From Gillisia xinjiangensis (GTDB lineage: Bacteria; Bacteroidota; Bacteroidia; Flavobacteriales; Flavobacteriaceae): a stretch of 64,000 nucleotides of DNA. Under the pieces are notes generated by a model that had not been told where the DNA came from, made no database searches, and saw only the letters and a program-made list of their open reading frames with translations. Position numbers and translations under genes: made by a program. Positions 26,393 to 35,493 of this stretch are shown here, one piece after another. The stretch is from NCBI RefSeq assembly GCF_046298265.1, contig NZ_JBKAHK010000004.1, forward strand, positions 124,001-188,000, in the 5' to 3' direction. Positions within the stretch are counted from its first letter, which is position 1. Each line of letters starts with the position of its first letter.

Positions 26393-26851
26393 TTACTTCA
26401 TCAGTTTTACTTTCACTGCATTTAATCCCTTCTGACCTCTTTCGGTTTCAAAAGTAACTTTATCATTTTCAGAAACTGAATCTTCAAGACTGTTTATATG
26501 AACAAAGATACTTTCCTGACTATCGTGATCTTTAATAAAACCATAACCTTTAGAATCATTGAAAAAAGTAATAGTTCCTTTTCTCATTGGATCTTCCGGT
26601 TCAACATCTTCTTTCTTGGAAGTACTAATTGCAATATCTTCAGTATTTATTACTGTTTTCTTCTTTGTTGGATCCGGAGGAGTTGATGTAAGATTTCCGT
26701 CTTCATCTACATAGGCATACATATCTTCAAGGCTTTGCCCCTTTTCAGAATTTGCTTTGCGCTCTTCCTTCTTCAAAAGCTTATCCTTCTTTTTCTTTAA
26801 CTTCTTTTTTTCTTTTTCTTTTTTATTAGACGTTTCTTGTGATCTACCCAT
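26393..26851 (-). CDS. Cold-shock domain protein with Lys-rich N-terminus
   Basis: A 152-residue protein. The C-terminal ~62 residues form a cold-shock domain with RNP1-type KGYGFIKD and RNP2-type SIFVHI, which bind single-stranded nucleic acid. The first ~40 residues are almost entirely Lys and Glu (KKEKEKKKLKKKKDK), with a disordered Pro/Thr linker between. RNA chaperone activity is likely. Longer than a plain CspA (~65-70). Confidence 0.92.
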   Translation of the reverse strand: MGRSQETSNKKEKEKKKLKKKKDKLLKKEERKANSEKGQSLEDMYAYVDEDGNLTSTPPDPTKKKTVINTEDIAISTSKKEDVEPEDPMRKGTITFFNDSKGYGFIKDHDSQESIFVHINSLEDSVSENDKVTFETERGQKGLNAVKVKLMK

Positions 26852-26995
26852 AATTTGATTTTAATTTTTAACTTGTGCTCAATTATAACCTGGTCTTTAG
26901 TTCTTTTTTTACCAGTTAAAATTGCGTCATAATTTAAGCATTTTTTTTAATTTATTTTTATTATTTGAATTTTAATTTGAAAAATATTTTTGGGA

Positions 26996-28270
26996 TTAAC
27001 TGGCAAAAAGGGGTTTCCCTTTCATCATATTTTCCACCTCATTTTTCACTTCTTCCAGCTTGGCTTCATCTTCAAAATTTGTGATCACGCTATCTATTAG
27101 ATCAACTATTTTGGCCATATCCTCTTCTTTTAAGCCTCGTGTAGTAACAGCTGGAGTCCCAATACGTATCCCTGAAGTCACAAAAGGAGATTTATCATCA
27201 AACGGAACCATATTCTTATTTACGGTAATTTCAGATTTTCCAAGGGCTTCTTCGGCTTGTTTCCCAGTGATGTTTTTATTCCGAAGATCTATTAACATCA
27301 TATGGTTATCCGTTCCGCCGGAGATCACGTGGTAATCTTTGTCCATAAATGCTTTTGCCAGGGCTTTTGCGTTTTTCTTTACCCGCACTGTATAATGTAG
27401 AAAATCATCGGTTAAAGCTTCTCCAAAAGCAATTGCTTTTGCGGCGATTATGTGTTCCAATGGTCCACCCTGATTTCCCGGAAAAACAGCGCTATCTAAA
27501 AGCGAAGACATTTTTTTAGGATTGCCATTCTTAAGTTTCAACCCAAAAGGATTATCAAAATCTGTGCCCATCATTATTATTCCACCTCTTGGACCTCGAA
27601 GGGTTTTGTGAGTTGTAGAAGTTACCACGTGACAATGCGGTAAAGGATCTCCCAACAAACCTTTTGCGATAAGTCCCGCAGGGTGTGCAATATCTGCAAA
27701 GAGAATAGCTCCTATACTATCGGCGATTTCACGGAATCTTTTATAATCGATTTCTCTTGAGTACGCAGAAGCACCGGCGATGATCATTTTAGGTTTTTCC
27801 CGTTCTGCAATCTCGGCAACGGCATCCATGTCTATTAAACCGGTTTTTTCATCTACTCCGTAAAATACAGGCTCATACAATCTTCCTGAAAAATTCACCG
27901 GAGAACCATGAGTCAAATGTCCACCATGCGACAGATCAAATCCTAGAAATTTATCACCGGGATTTAAACAGGCATGAAAAACAGCAGTATTTGCCTGAGA
28001 TCCGGAATGTGGTTGCACGTTGGCGTATTCTGCATTAAAAAGCTCCTTTAAACGTTCAATGGCAAGGGTTTCAACCTTGTCTACCACTTCACAGCCGCCA
28101 TAATATCTTTTCCCCGGGTAGCCTTCAGCATACTTATTTGTTAAAACAGATCCTGCCGCTTCCAGCACCTGGTCACTTACAAAATTCTCACTTGCTATTA
28201 ATTCCAAACCGTTTATTTGTCGGTTTTTTTCCTGGTTTATCAAATCGAAAATTTGTGTATCTCGTTGCAT
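26996..28270 (-). CDS. glyA: Serine hydroxymethyltransferase
   Basis: PLP enzyme interconverting serine and glycine with tetrahydrofolate, the main one-carbon source. 424 residues. The PLP lysine lies in VVTSTTHKTLRGPRGG near 230; GSQANTAVF and the ADIAHPAGL Asp-His site are present. Divergent from fahA across 108 bp. Assignment is secure. Confidence 0.97.
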   Translation of the reverse strand: MQRDTQIFDLINQEKNRQINGLELIASENFVSDQVLEAAGSVLTNKYAEGYPGKRYYGGCEVVDKVETLAIERLKELFNAEYANVQPHSGSQANTAVFHACLNPGDKFLGFDLSHGGHLTHGSPVNFSGRLYEPVFYGVDEKTGLIDMDAVAEIAEREKPKMIIAGASAYSREIDYKRFREIADSIGAILFADIAHPAGLIAKGLLGDPLPHCHVVTSTTHKTLRGPRGGIIMMGTDFDNPFGLKLKNGNPKKMSSLLDSAVFPGNQGGPLEHIIAAKAIAFGEALTDDFLHYTVRVKKNAKALAKAFMDKDYHVISGGTDNHMMLIDLRNKNITGKQAEEALGKSEITVNKNMVPFDDKSPFVTSGIRIGTPAVTTRGLKEEDMAKIVDLIDSVITNFEDEAKLEEVKNEVENMMKGKPLFAS

Positions 28271-28336
28271 AAAAAAATTTTACGTTAAATATTCATCAAA
28301 AGTAATAATTACAATCGGTTAATGCATGGAAAATAA

Positions 28337-28344
28337 TATATTTG
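28337..28344 (+). promoter_or_regulatory. Candidate -7 box for the fumarylacetoacetase gene
   Basis: TATATTTG is an exact TAnnTTTG match 35 bp before the ATG. The upstream -33 element is not clear. Confidence 0.35.
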
Positions 28345-28378
28345 AAGCAAGTAGATTTAAGAATAAAACAAAATATAT

Positions 28379-29668
28379 ATGCCTATTACAGCAAATGATC
28401 CTAAAAGAAAAACCTGGCTGGATATTCCCGAAGAAACAGATTTCCCTATACAGAACATACCTTTCGGGGTGTTTTTAACAAGGGACGATATTATTACTAT
28501 CGGCACAAGAATTGGCGATTATGCCATAGATCTTGGAGCTTTACATCAATTGGGTTATTTTGAAGGTATTCCTTTAACCGATGATATTTTTCTTCAGGAT
28601 ACCCTGAACGATTTTATTTCCGACGGAAAAAAAACCTGGCGTTTGGTAAGAAACCGAATCGCCGATATTTTTGATTCAAAAAATTCAAAATTAAAAGATA
28701 ATCAGGAAGATAGAAATACCGTATTATTTACTCTGGATGAAATTGAAATGCAATTGCCTATACAAGTTGGGGATTACACCGATTTTTACTCCAGCAAGGA
28801 ACATGCAACCAATGTGGGAACGATGTTCCGGGATCCTGAAAATGCGCTTTTACCAAACTGGCTGCATATTCCTGTAGGATATCACGGTAGAAGTTCTTCT
28901 ATAATCCCAAGTGGGATACCTGTTCACAGGCCTCAGGGACAAATTTTACCCGCCGGGGCAGATGAACCTATCCTAGCTCCTTCAAAATTGGTAGATTTTG
29001 AATTGGAAATGGCCTTTATCACTACCGATGCAAATCCACTGGGAGAACCTATTCCTATTGAAGAGGCAGAAGATTATATCTTTGGGCTGGTACTTTTCAA
29101 TGACTGGAGCGCACGGGATATCCAAAAATGGGAATACGTACCCTTGGGCCCGTTTTTAGCAAAAAACTTCGCTTCCTCGGTTTCGCCGTGGATCGTAACG
29201 CTGGATGCCCTGGAACCCTTTAGAACCGAAAGTCCGAAACCTGAAAAGAAACTGCTACCGTACCTTCAGTCTAAAGGGAAAAAAAGTTTTGATATTAACC
29301 TACAGGTAGCTTTACAGCCTGAAAATTCAGAAGAAACTGTATTGGCCAATTCCAATTTCAAATATATGTATTGGAATATGAGTCAGCAACTGGCGCATCA
29401 TACCGTGAATGGGTGTAATGTTCTTTCAGGAGATATGATGGGATCGGGAACAATTTCCGGGCCTACTCCCGATTCTTATGGATCCATGCTGGAACTTTCC
29501 TGGAAAGGATCGAAACCTGTCAAATTAAATGACGGCAGTGAACGTAAATTTATAGAAGATAACGACACGGTTATTATGCGCGGTTATTGCAAGAAAAAAG
29601 ACCGAAGAATAGGTTTTGGAGAAATTAGAACAAAATTGCTTCCTGTTTACCAGCCTAAAAAGAAATAA
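28379..29668 (+). CDS. fahA: Fumarylacetoacetase
   Basis: Last enzyme of tyrosine/phenylalanine breakdown, cleaving fumarylacetoacetate to fumarate and acetoacetate. 429 residues, full family length. The N-terminal SH3-like domain carries FGVFLTRDD; the catalytic domain has DYTDFYSSKEHATNVG (Asp and catalytic His), DFELEMAF, FNDWSARDIQKWEY and the C-terminal GSGTISGP. No other tyrosine-catabolism gene is adjacent. Confidence 0.96.
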   Translation: MPITANDPKRKTWLDIPEETDFPIQNIPFGVFLTRDDIITIGTRIGDYAIDLGALHQLGYFEGIPLTDDIFLQDTLNDFISDGKKTWRLVRNRIADIFDSKNSKLKDNQEDRNTVLFTLDEIEMQLPIQVGDYTDFYSSKEHATNVGTMFRDPENALLPNWLHIPVGYHGRSSSIIPSGIPVHRPQGQILPAGADEPILAPSKLVDFELEMAFITTDANPLGEPIPIEEAEDYIFGLVLFNDWSARDIQKWEYVPLGPFLAKNFASSVSPWIVTLDALEPFRTESPKPEKKLLPYLQSKGKKSFDINLQVALQPENSEETVLANSNFKYMYWNMSQQLAHHTVNGCNVLSGDMMGSGTISGPTPDSYGSMLELSWKGSKPVKLNDGSERKFIEDNDTVIMRGYCKKKDRRIGFGEIRTKLLPVYQPKKK

Positions 29669-29687
29669 GCTATTTTAAACTATAAAA

Positions 29688-29720
29688 AAAGCCGGCAGAA
29701 TTAAATATTTTGGTGGCTTT
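29688..29720 (+). terminator. Hairpin 1 of a three-hairpin array after fahA
   Basis: AAAGCC (29688-29693) pairs with GGCTTT (29715-29720), with further CAGAAT/ATTTTG pairing inside. It is a near copy of hairpin 3. Confidence 0.65.
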
Positions 29721-29730
29721 AATTGAAAAA

Positions 29731-29763
29731 AAACCCAACAGGTCTTCTAGACCTCGTTAGGTT
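29731..29763. terminator. Hairpin 2 of the array
   Basis: An AACC-CAACAGGTC arm pairs with GACCTCGTT-AGGTT around TTCTA, preceded by A8. This resembles a terminator-type repeat I recall from flavobacterial genomes. Confidence 0.7.
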
Positions 29764-29771
29764 TAAATTTG

Positions 29772-29804
29772 AAAGCCATCAGAATTAATTATTCTGGTGG
29801 TTTT
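29772..29804 (+). terminator. Hairpin 3 of the array
   Basis: AAAGCC-at-CAGAAT pairs with ATTCTG-gt-GGTTTT (29772-29785 with 29791-29804), then AATTTTT. It differs from hairpin 1 at about five of 37 positions. Confidence 0.72.
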
Positions 29805-29854
29805 AATTTTTCTGAATATTAAAATCGTTTAAAGAATAAATTTCAGGAATAACC

Positions 29855-30253
29855 TTAATCTATCGCCTTGATTAAACTTTCTGCCTGTATCGCACTGTGT
29901 GAGGCATCATAAACCGACTTTCCGCCCTTTATAAGAATGATTTGAGGACTTTCATGAGGCACATTGAATTTGGAGGCGATCCTGTTGGAAACTTCCCTGT
30001 TGCTAATAAGGTCCAGAAAATACAATTTTACTTTCCCTGCTTCAGCATCAAACTCTTTTTCAAATTGACGTAACACCATCCTGCTTATCCCGCAACTTGT
30101 AGAGTGTTTCAGGATCGCAACAGGCTGCGAATATGAATCCTCAACAATTTTTTCTAAAGTCTCAAAACTTGAAAGGTTATTCCAGGGAAAAGGATTCGAT
30201 TTTTCCGCTGTTTTATTAGGTTCACTTTTAAATATTTTATCAAATAATCCCAT
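29855..30253 (-). CDS. ytxJ: Bacillithiol system redox-active protein YtxJ
   Basis: A 132-residue thioredoxin-like monothiol bacilliredoxin-type protein. The single active-site Cys is C54 in ILKHSTSCGISRM, with VPHESPQIILIKGGK carrying the cis-Pro region. YtxJ proteins are linked to bacillithiol by genome co-occurrence and proposed to de-bacillithiolate proteins. It fits with bshB1 at 16.9 kb. Convergent with fahA. Confidence 0.92.
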   Translation of the reverse strand: MGLFDKIFKSEPNKTAEKSNPFPWNNLSSFETLEKIVEDSYSQPVAILKHSTSCGISRMVLRQFEKEFDAEAGKVKLYFLDLISNREVSNRIASKFNVPHESPQIILIKGGKSVYDASHSAIQAESLIKAID

Positions 30254-30488
30254 ATCATTTTATTTTCGGCGCAAATTACGGTTTCAAAAAGAATTCCTTT
30301 CACAGCAAATTATTAAAATTTACCTAAGAGAATATTTAGACTGCTAATAAAGCCCTAACTTTAATAGAACAAATTAAATCCAGCCATTTTGTCTGTGTTT
30401 TTCCTATATTAACACGCCAAAATTGCAGGTTATTTTCGCTGGTACATGCTTTGCTAAATGAAATGAAATTAAAACAAACTTCAACATC

Positions 30489-33095
30489 ATGAATTTCAAT
30501 AATTTTACAATAAAATCCCAGGAGGCAATCCAGCAAGCGCAACAACTTGCTCAGGAATTTGGCCATCAACAAATAGAAAACGAGCATATTTTTAAAGCCA
30601 TCACAACGGTAGATGAGAATGTAGCTCCTTTTTTATTGAAGAAATTAAATATCAATGTGAATTTGTTCAATCAAATTCTGGATAATACGCTTACAAGTTT
30701 TCCCAAGGTAAGCGGCGGAGAGCTTATGTTATCCCGGGAAGCTTCAAAAACCTTGAATGAAGCGAGCAGCATTGCCAAAAAAATGAAGGATGAATTCGTA
30801 TCTATAGAACATTTGATTCTTGCGATATTTAAATCCTCCAGCAAGATCGCGCAGATATTAAAAGATCAGGGTGCTACAGAAAAAGGTTTGCTGGCAGCTA
30901 TTGAGGAATTGCGAAAAGGAGATCGTGTAACCTCACAAAGTGCTGAAGAGACCTATAACTCCCTGAACAAATACGCCAAAAATCTCAACAAAATGGCGGA
31001 AGAGGGAAAGCTGGATCCTGTAATTGGAAGAGGCGAAGAGATTAGAAGGGTTTTGCAGATTCTTTCACGAAGAACCAAAAACAACCCAATGCTGGTTGGA
31101 GAACCCGGTGTGGGTAAAACAGCTATTGCAGAAGGCCTGGCCCATCGTATTATCGCCGGTGATATCCCTGAAAACCTAAAGGATAAACAAATTTATTCCC
31201 TGGATATGGGAGCTCTAATAGCAGGTGCAAAATATAAAGGTGAATTTGAGGAAAGATTAAAAGCTGTTATCAAGGAAGTAACCGAAAGCGAAGGCGATAT
31301 TGTGCTTTTTATTGATGAAATTCACACCCTTGTTGGTGCCGGAGGCGGACAAGGTGCAATGGATGCCGCCAATATTTTAAAACCTGCACTGGCACGTGGA
31401 GAATTGCGGGCAATAGGAGCAACGACTTTGGATGAATATCAAAAATATTTTGAGAAGGATAAGGCATTGGAAAGGCGTTTCCAAAAGATAATTGTAGATG
31501 AACCCGATACAGAAAGTGCTATCTCAATTTTACGCGGGATCAAGGAAAAATATGAAACTCACCACAAAGTAAGGATCAAAGATGAGGCAATTATTGGAGC
31601 TGTAGAACTATCACAGCGGTACATTACGAACCGTTTTCTGCCCGATAAAGCCATAGATCTTATGGACGAGGCTGCATCGAAACTGCGAATGGAAATAAAT
31701 TCAAAACCAGAAGAATTGGATGTTTTGGACAGAAAAGTTACCCAGCTGGAAATAGAGATCGAGGCTATAAAAAGGGAAAAAGACGAGGTTAAATTAAAAT
31801 CGCTAAGCGCAGACCTTGCTAATTTAAAAGAGGAACGCAATGAATTAAATGCACGTTGGAAAAATGAAAAGGAAGTAGTAGATAATATCCAAACTGCAAA
31901 ATCTGATATCGAACATTTTAAGCTGGAAGCAGAAAAAGCCGAGCGCGAAGGTGATTACGGAAAAGTGGCGGAAATACGTTACGGAAAAATAAAAGAAGCT
32001 CAGGAGCAACTTGAAAGTTTACAAAAGCAATTGGATGAGAATAAAGACAGCCATACCCTTATCAAGGAAGAAGTTACCTATGAGGATATCGCAGAAGTGG
32101 TTGCCAAATGGACCGGGGTTCCGGTTACCAAAATGATCCAGAGTGAACGTGAAAAATTATTGAAACTGGAAGATGAGCTCCATAAAAGAGTGGTAGGACA
32201 GGAAGAAGCTATTGAAGCGGTGAGCGATGCGGTAAGAAGAAGTCGTGCCGGACTTCAGGATCAGAAGAAACCAATAGGGACTTTCTTGTTCCTGGGAACT
32301 ACGGGAGTTGGGAAAACTGAACTGGCCAAAGCCCTGGCCGAATATCTTTTTGATGATGAAGCTGCCATGACCAGGATCGATATGAGCGAATATCAGGAAC
32401 GTCATTCGGTGAGCAGGCTTGTGGGAGCACCTCCGGGATATATTGGTTACGAAGAAGGCGGGCAATTAACAGAAGCCGTGCGAAGAAAGCCTTATTCTGT
32501 GATTTTGCTGGACGAGATCGAAAAAGCCCATCCGGACACATTCAATATCCTTTTACAGGTGCTGGATGAAGGAAGGCTTACCGATAACAAAGGACGACTT
32601 GCCGATTTTAAGAATACCATTATCATTATGACTTCCAATATGGGCTCGCAAATAATTCAGGAGAAATTTGAAGCAGTCCTGGATGCGGAAACAGCTATAG
32701 AAGCGGCTAAAACCGAAGTGCTCGCCCTGCTTAAACAAAGTGTTCGACCGGAATTTATCAATAGAATAGATGATATTGTGATGTTCACTCCACTTTCGAC
32801 TAAACATATCCACCAAATTGTGGGTCTCCAATTAAAAGGTGTTAAAAAAATGCTTTTAAAACAGGGAATTACCCTGGATGCAACTGAAGAAGCTATTAAC
32901 TTTTTAGCTAAACGTGGATTTGATCCGCAATTTGGTGCCAGACCGGTAAAAAGGGTCATACAACGTGAAGTCCTGAATAAGCTTTCCAAGGAAATCCTTT
33001 CAGGAAAAGTGCATACAGAAAGCATTATTCTGCTGGATGAATTTGATAATAACCTGGTTTTTAGAAATCAGGAATCTCTGGCAACGAAGGAATAA
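30489..33095 (+). CDS. clpB: ATP-dependent chaperone ClpB
   Basis: Hexameric disaggregase that works with DnaK. 868 residues: Clp N domain (1-~145), first AAA+ with Walker A GEPGVGKT (~205) and Walker B DEIHTL, the long coiled-coil M domain (~410-525, rich in Glu/Lys, distinguishing ClpB from ClpA/C), second AAA+ with GTTGVGKTE (~606) and RIDMSEY, and the C-terminal D2 domain with FINRIDD. Expected to be heat-inducible; no sigma-32-like site was recognised upstream. Confidence 0.98.
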   Translation: MNFNNFTIKSQEAIQQAQQLAQEFGHQQIENEHIFKAITTVDENVAPFLLKKLNINVNLFNQILDNTLTSFPKVSGGELMLSREASKTLNEASSIAKKMKDEFVSIEHLILAIFKSSSKIAQILKDQGATEKGLLAAIEELRKGDRVTSQSAEETYNSLNKYAKNLNKMAEEGKLDPVIGRGEEIRRVLQILSRRTKNNPMLVGEPGVGKTAIAEGLAHRIIAGDIPENLKDKQIYSLDMGALIAGAKYKGEFEERLKAVIKEVTESEGDIVLFIDEIHTLVGAGGGQGAMDAANILKPALARGELRAIGATTLDEYQKYFEKDKALERRFQKIIVDEPDTESAISILRGIKEKYETHHKVRIKDEAIIGAVELSQRYITNRFLPDKAIDLMDEAASKLRMEINSKPEELDVLDRKVTQLEIEIEAIKREKDEVKLKSLSADLANLKEERNELNARWKNEKEVVDNIQTAKSDIEHFKLEAEKAEREGDYGKVAEIRYGKIKEAQEQLESLQKQLDENKDSHTLIKEEVTYEDIAEVVAKWTGVPVTKMIQSEREKLLKLEDELHKRVVGQEEAIEAVSDAVRRSRAGLQDQKKPIGTFLFLGTTGVGKTELAKALAEYLFDDEAAMTRIDMSEYQERHSVSRLVGAPPGYIGYEEGGQLTEAVRRKPYSVILLDEIEKAHPDTFNILLQVLDEGRLTDNKGRLADFKNTIIIMTSNMGSQIIQEKFEAVLDAETAIEAAKTEVLALLKQSVRPEFINRIDDIVMFTPLSTKHIHQIVGLQLKGVKKMLLKQGITLDATEEAINFLAKRGFDPQFGARPVKRVIQREVLNKLSKEILSGKVHTESIILLDEFDNNLVFRNQESLATKE

Positions 33096-33109
33096 GTAAA
33101 AATATAGCT

Positions 33110-33203
33110 AATCAAAAACCTCGGGCAACCCCACCAGGTATGAGAAAATACTTTTAAAAATTCGAGGCAAGTCCCGGAGAATTAAACCCCCAATGAGATT
33201 AAA
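33110..33203 (+). repeat. Intergenic repeat family, copy B
   Basis: Placed 15 bp after the clpB stop. It shares long blocks with copy A: ATCAAAAACCTCGGG, CTTTTAAAAATTCGAGGCA, then CCCGG-AGAATTAA and CAATGAG-ATTAAAAA. Confidence 0.75.
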
Positions 33204-33205
33204 AA

Positions 33206-33237
33206 AAGCGGCTGCTCAAATAATTGAGCAGCCGCTT
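33206..33237. terminator. Terminator between clpB and the CsbD gene
   Basis: Perfect 14-bp GC-rich stem (33206-33219 with 33224-33237), ATAA loop. A run of seven A on the left gives a U-tract on the minus strand, so it chiefly serves the CsbD gene. Confidence 0.9.
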
Positions 33238-33255
33238 AAATTCATGATAAATCAA

Positions 33256-33441
33256 TTACCATTTGTCGATTTCACGTTGCAATTCTTCTTTCGACTTTCC
33301 TGTCTTTTCCTGTAAACGCCCCATCATTTCATCGAATTTTCCTTCAGAATAAGTAACATCATCATCGGTCAATTTTCCATATTTCTGTTTAAATTCACCT
33401 TTGATTTGTTTCCATTTTCCTTCTAACTGATCATTATTCAT
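33256..33441 (-). CDS. CsbD family stress protein
   Basis: A 61-residue protein, MNNDQLEGKWKQIKGEFKQ at the start, with Lys/Glu-rich helices and KTGKSKEELQREIDKW at the end. CsbD proteins are induced by general stress in Bacillus (SigB) and by osmotic or pH stress elsewhere; biochemical role unknown. Monocistronic and next to clpB, which fits a stress neighbourhood. Confidence 0.92.
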   Translation of the reverse strand: MNNDQLEGKWKQIKGEFKQKYGKLTDDDVTYSEGKFDEMMGRLQEKTGKSKEELQREIDKW

Positions 33442-33560
33442 AATTTTTATTTTTAGTTCATTAATATTTTTAAATGTAATATTTGAGGTCTAAGTATTCT
33501 CTCAATAAATCCCTATTTTTATCTTAAGGAATTGTTATTTTTACAGATTTATCAAAATTT

Positions 33561-34670
33561 ATGAAAAAAACCATCCTTTTATTATTATTTGTAGTAGTTG
33601 CCGCCTCCTGTGGTACAACAAAAAATATTGATTCCGGGAATATTGAACTCACTTTTTTGGATGATTTTATCATTCCGGAAAACTTAGAAATTGATGGAAC
33701 CAAAGTAGGTGGCCTTTCTGGAATAGAATATAATGATGGAACCTATTATTTGGTTTGTGACCATCCTGGAAATCCAAGATTTTATAAGGCGGATATTAAA
33801 ATAAATCAGAAAAAAATCGATACCGTAATAATCTCCGAAGTGATTGAGCTGGACAGAACTTCCGGATTTTTTAAGAATAACACTTTAGATCTTGAAGCCA
33901 TCCGTTATAACGTTAAAAAAAACGAACTCGTCCTAAGCAGTGAAGGCTCCATAAACAAGGGAAAAGATCCCTCAATTTTTCATATAACCCCAAATGGGGA
34001 ATTTATATCAAATTATTCCCTACCCGATTATTTTTTAGCTTCCGGAGATCAAAAACCTAGAAATAATGGTGTTTTTGAAGGTTTGGCTGAAAGTTTTGAT
34101 GAATCCGGTTATTGGGTTGGAATGGAACTCCCCCTGGAAAAAGACGGCTCTAAACCAAAATTATTTCCAACTAAATCCCCTGTACGAATTACCCATTTTA
34201 ATCAAGAAAACGGAACACCTACCCGGCAATTCGTGATGCAACTGGAAAATATCACGAAAATTCCCTGGTTGTATTTTGCCGTAAATGGATTGACTGAAAT
34301 TTTGGAGTATGCACCAAACCGGTTACTGGTGTTGGAAAGGGCTTTCTCTGCCGGACATGGGACTAATGGCAATACTGTTAGGATCTTTGACGTTGATGCC
34401 AGAAATGCCAGCAATACCCTGAACTTCGAGAATTTAAGAAAAAAGGATTATACCGCAGCAACGAAAAAACTGGTTTTCGATTTTAAATCTGTAAAAAAGC
34501 AATTAAAAGAAAATACCATCGACAATCTTGAAGGAATGACTTTTGGGCCGGATCTTCCCAATGGAAACAAGACTTTACTTTTGATATCCGATGATAATTT
34601 TAGCAGTCTTGGAAAACAAATCAGTCAAATAATATTGATGGAAGTAGCGATTAACTTTAATGTTTTTTAA
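33561..34670 (+). CDS. Esterase-like activity of phytase family lipoprotein
   Basis: A 369-residue lipoprotein (signal ending VVAASC, Cys18). The rest matches the phytase-like beta-propeller family: VGGLSGIEYNDGTYYLVCD, LDLEAIRYN, EGLAESFDESGYWVGME, RLLVLERAFSAG and DNLEGMTFGPDLPNG with LLLISDDNF. The name comes from a domain family; actual substrate is unknown. The following lipoprotein gene starts 13 bp on, so the two are likely co-transcribed. Confidence 0.85.
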   Translation: MKKTILLLLFVVVAASCGTTKNIDSGNIELTFLDDFIIPENLEIDGTKVGGLSGIEYNDGTYYLVCDHPGNPRFYKADIKINQKKIDTVIISEVIELDRTSGFFKNNTLDLEAIRYNVKKNELVLSSEGSINKGKDPSIFHITPNGEFISNYSLPDYFLASGDQKPRNNGVFEGLAESFDESGYWVGMELPLEKDGSKPKLFPTKSPVRITHFNQENGTPTRQFVMQLENITKIPWLYFAVNGLTEILEYAPNRLLVLERAFSAGHGTNGNTVRIFDVDARNASNTLNFENLRKKDYTAATKKLVFDFKSVKKQLKENTIDNLEGMTFGPDLPNGNKTLLLISDDNFSSLGKQISQIILMEVAINFNVF

Positions 34671-34683
34671 ATATTCAGAAATT

Positions 34684-35211
34684 ATGAAAAAATTGGTTCT
34701 ATTGATATCAGTTTTAATGGCCATCGCCTGTAACTCCAATAAATCCGAATCTTCAGCAGAAATCAACTCCGAAAAAATGACACAGTATTATTTCATTCGA
34801 CATACCGAAAAGGATACCACAAACCCAACAGATAAAGATCCTCTTTTAACCGAACAGGGAATCATGCGCGGAGAAAACTGGGCAAAAGTTTTTAAGGAAA
34901 TCTCTTTTGATCTTATCTACAGTTCAGATTATAAACGCACAAAATCAACCGCTCAAATCATAGCCGAATCTCAAAAAAAGGAATTTCAGCTGTACAGTTC
35001 AAAAAAGTTGAATGACGGGGATTTTCAGAAAAATACAAAAGGTAAAACCGTATTGGTTGTTGGACACAGTAATTCCAATCCAAAATTCGTGAATTATATA
35101 CTGGGGTTAGAAAAATATGAAGAGCTTTCCGAAGAAGATTATGGAAGTCTTTTTATAGTAAATGTTTCTCCGGATGGCACAAAATCTTCACAGGTGCTGA
35201 ATATTGATTAA
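34684..35211 (+). CDS. Histidine phosphatase family lipoprotein (SixA/PGM-like)
   Basis: A short branch-1 histidine phosphatase. The start at 34684 gives a lipoprotein signal (MKKLVLLISVLMAIAC); ATG 34660 would prepend eight residues and overlap the previous gene. Catalytic motif is YYFIRHTEKD (RHG replaced by RHT, common in this branch), with LIYSSDYKRTKSTA supplying the second Arg and VVGHSNSNP the second His. Exported, so acting on an extracytoplasmic phosphoester; substrate unknown. Confidence 0.88.
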   Translation: MKKLVLLISVLMAIACNSNKSESSAEINSEKMTQYYFIRHTEKDTTNPTDKDPLLTEQGIMRGENWAKVFKEISFDLIYSSDYKRTKSTAQIIAESQKKEFQLYSSKKLNDGDFQKNTKGKTVLVVGHSNSNPKFVNYILGLEKYEELSEEDYGSLFIVNVSPDGTKSSQVLNID

Positions 35212-35247
35212 GCTTCGGCAGGGATTCTTCATCAAATAAACGACCTT

Positions 35248-35493
35248 GACATGTCATTCTGTAGCGAAGTGAAGAATCCTGCGCTCTCATTGGACGCATC
35301 ATGTTTGAAAGGCAATAAACATAAAACATTTCAAACAGATCATCCTAGGATCAGATTATTCCAAACATCACAACATCACTTCATCACAGCATCACTCCGT
35401 CACAGCATCACACCATCACAGCATTACTTCATCACTTCATCACACCATCAAAAGATTCTTCCTCGCCCGAAAGCTCGTTCAGATTAACAAAGC
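35248..35493. repeat. Dispersed repeat element with inverted degenerate ends
   Basis: The left end reads ATGTCATTCTG-tAGCGAAGtGAAGAATCC (35251-35279). The right end reads AGATTCTTC-ctCGC...GCTCgTTCAGAtTaACA (35453-35489), its degenerate reverse complement. The left end closely resembles a repeat I know from many bacterial genomes (TGTCATTCTGAGCGAAG type). Confidence 0.6.
35366..35453 (+). repeat. Tandem array of 11 octamers, consensus CATCACNN
   Basis: Eleven contiguous 8-bp units in perfect register. Units vary mainly in the last two bases (AA, TT, AG, TC, AC), with single changes in units 5 (CGTCACAG), 8 (CATTACTT) and 11 (CATCAAAA). Confidence 0.9.

Noticed and set aside
35366..35453. CRISPR array
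   Set aside because: Units are 8 bp with no spacers and no cas genes; it is a simple tandem repeat.
35251..35487. 78-codon frame over the octamer array
   Set aside because: The frame arises because CATCAC repeats lack stops. An 8-bp unit cannot encode a regular peptide repeat of one to three residues, and no family is recognised.
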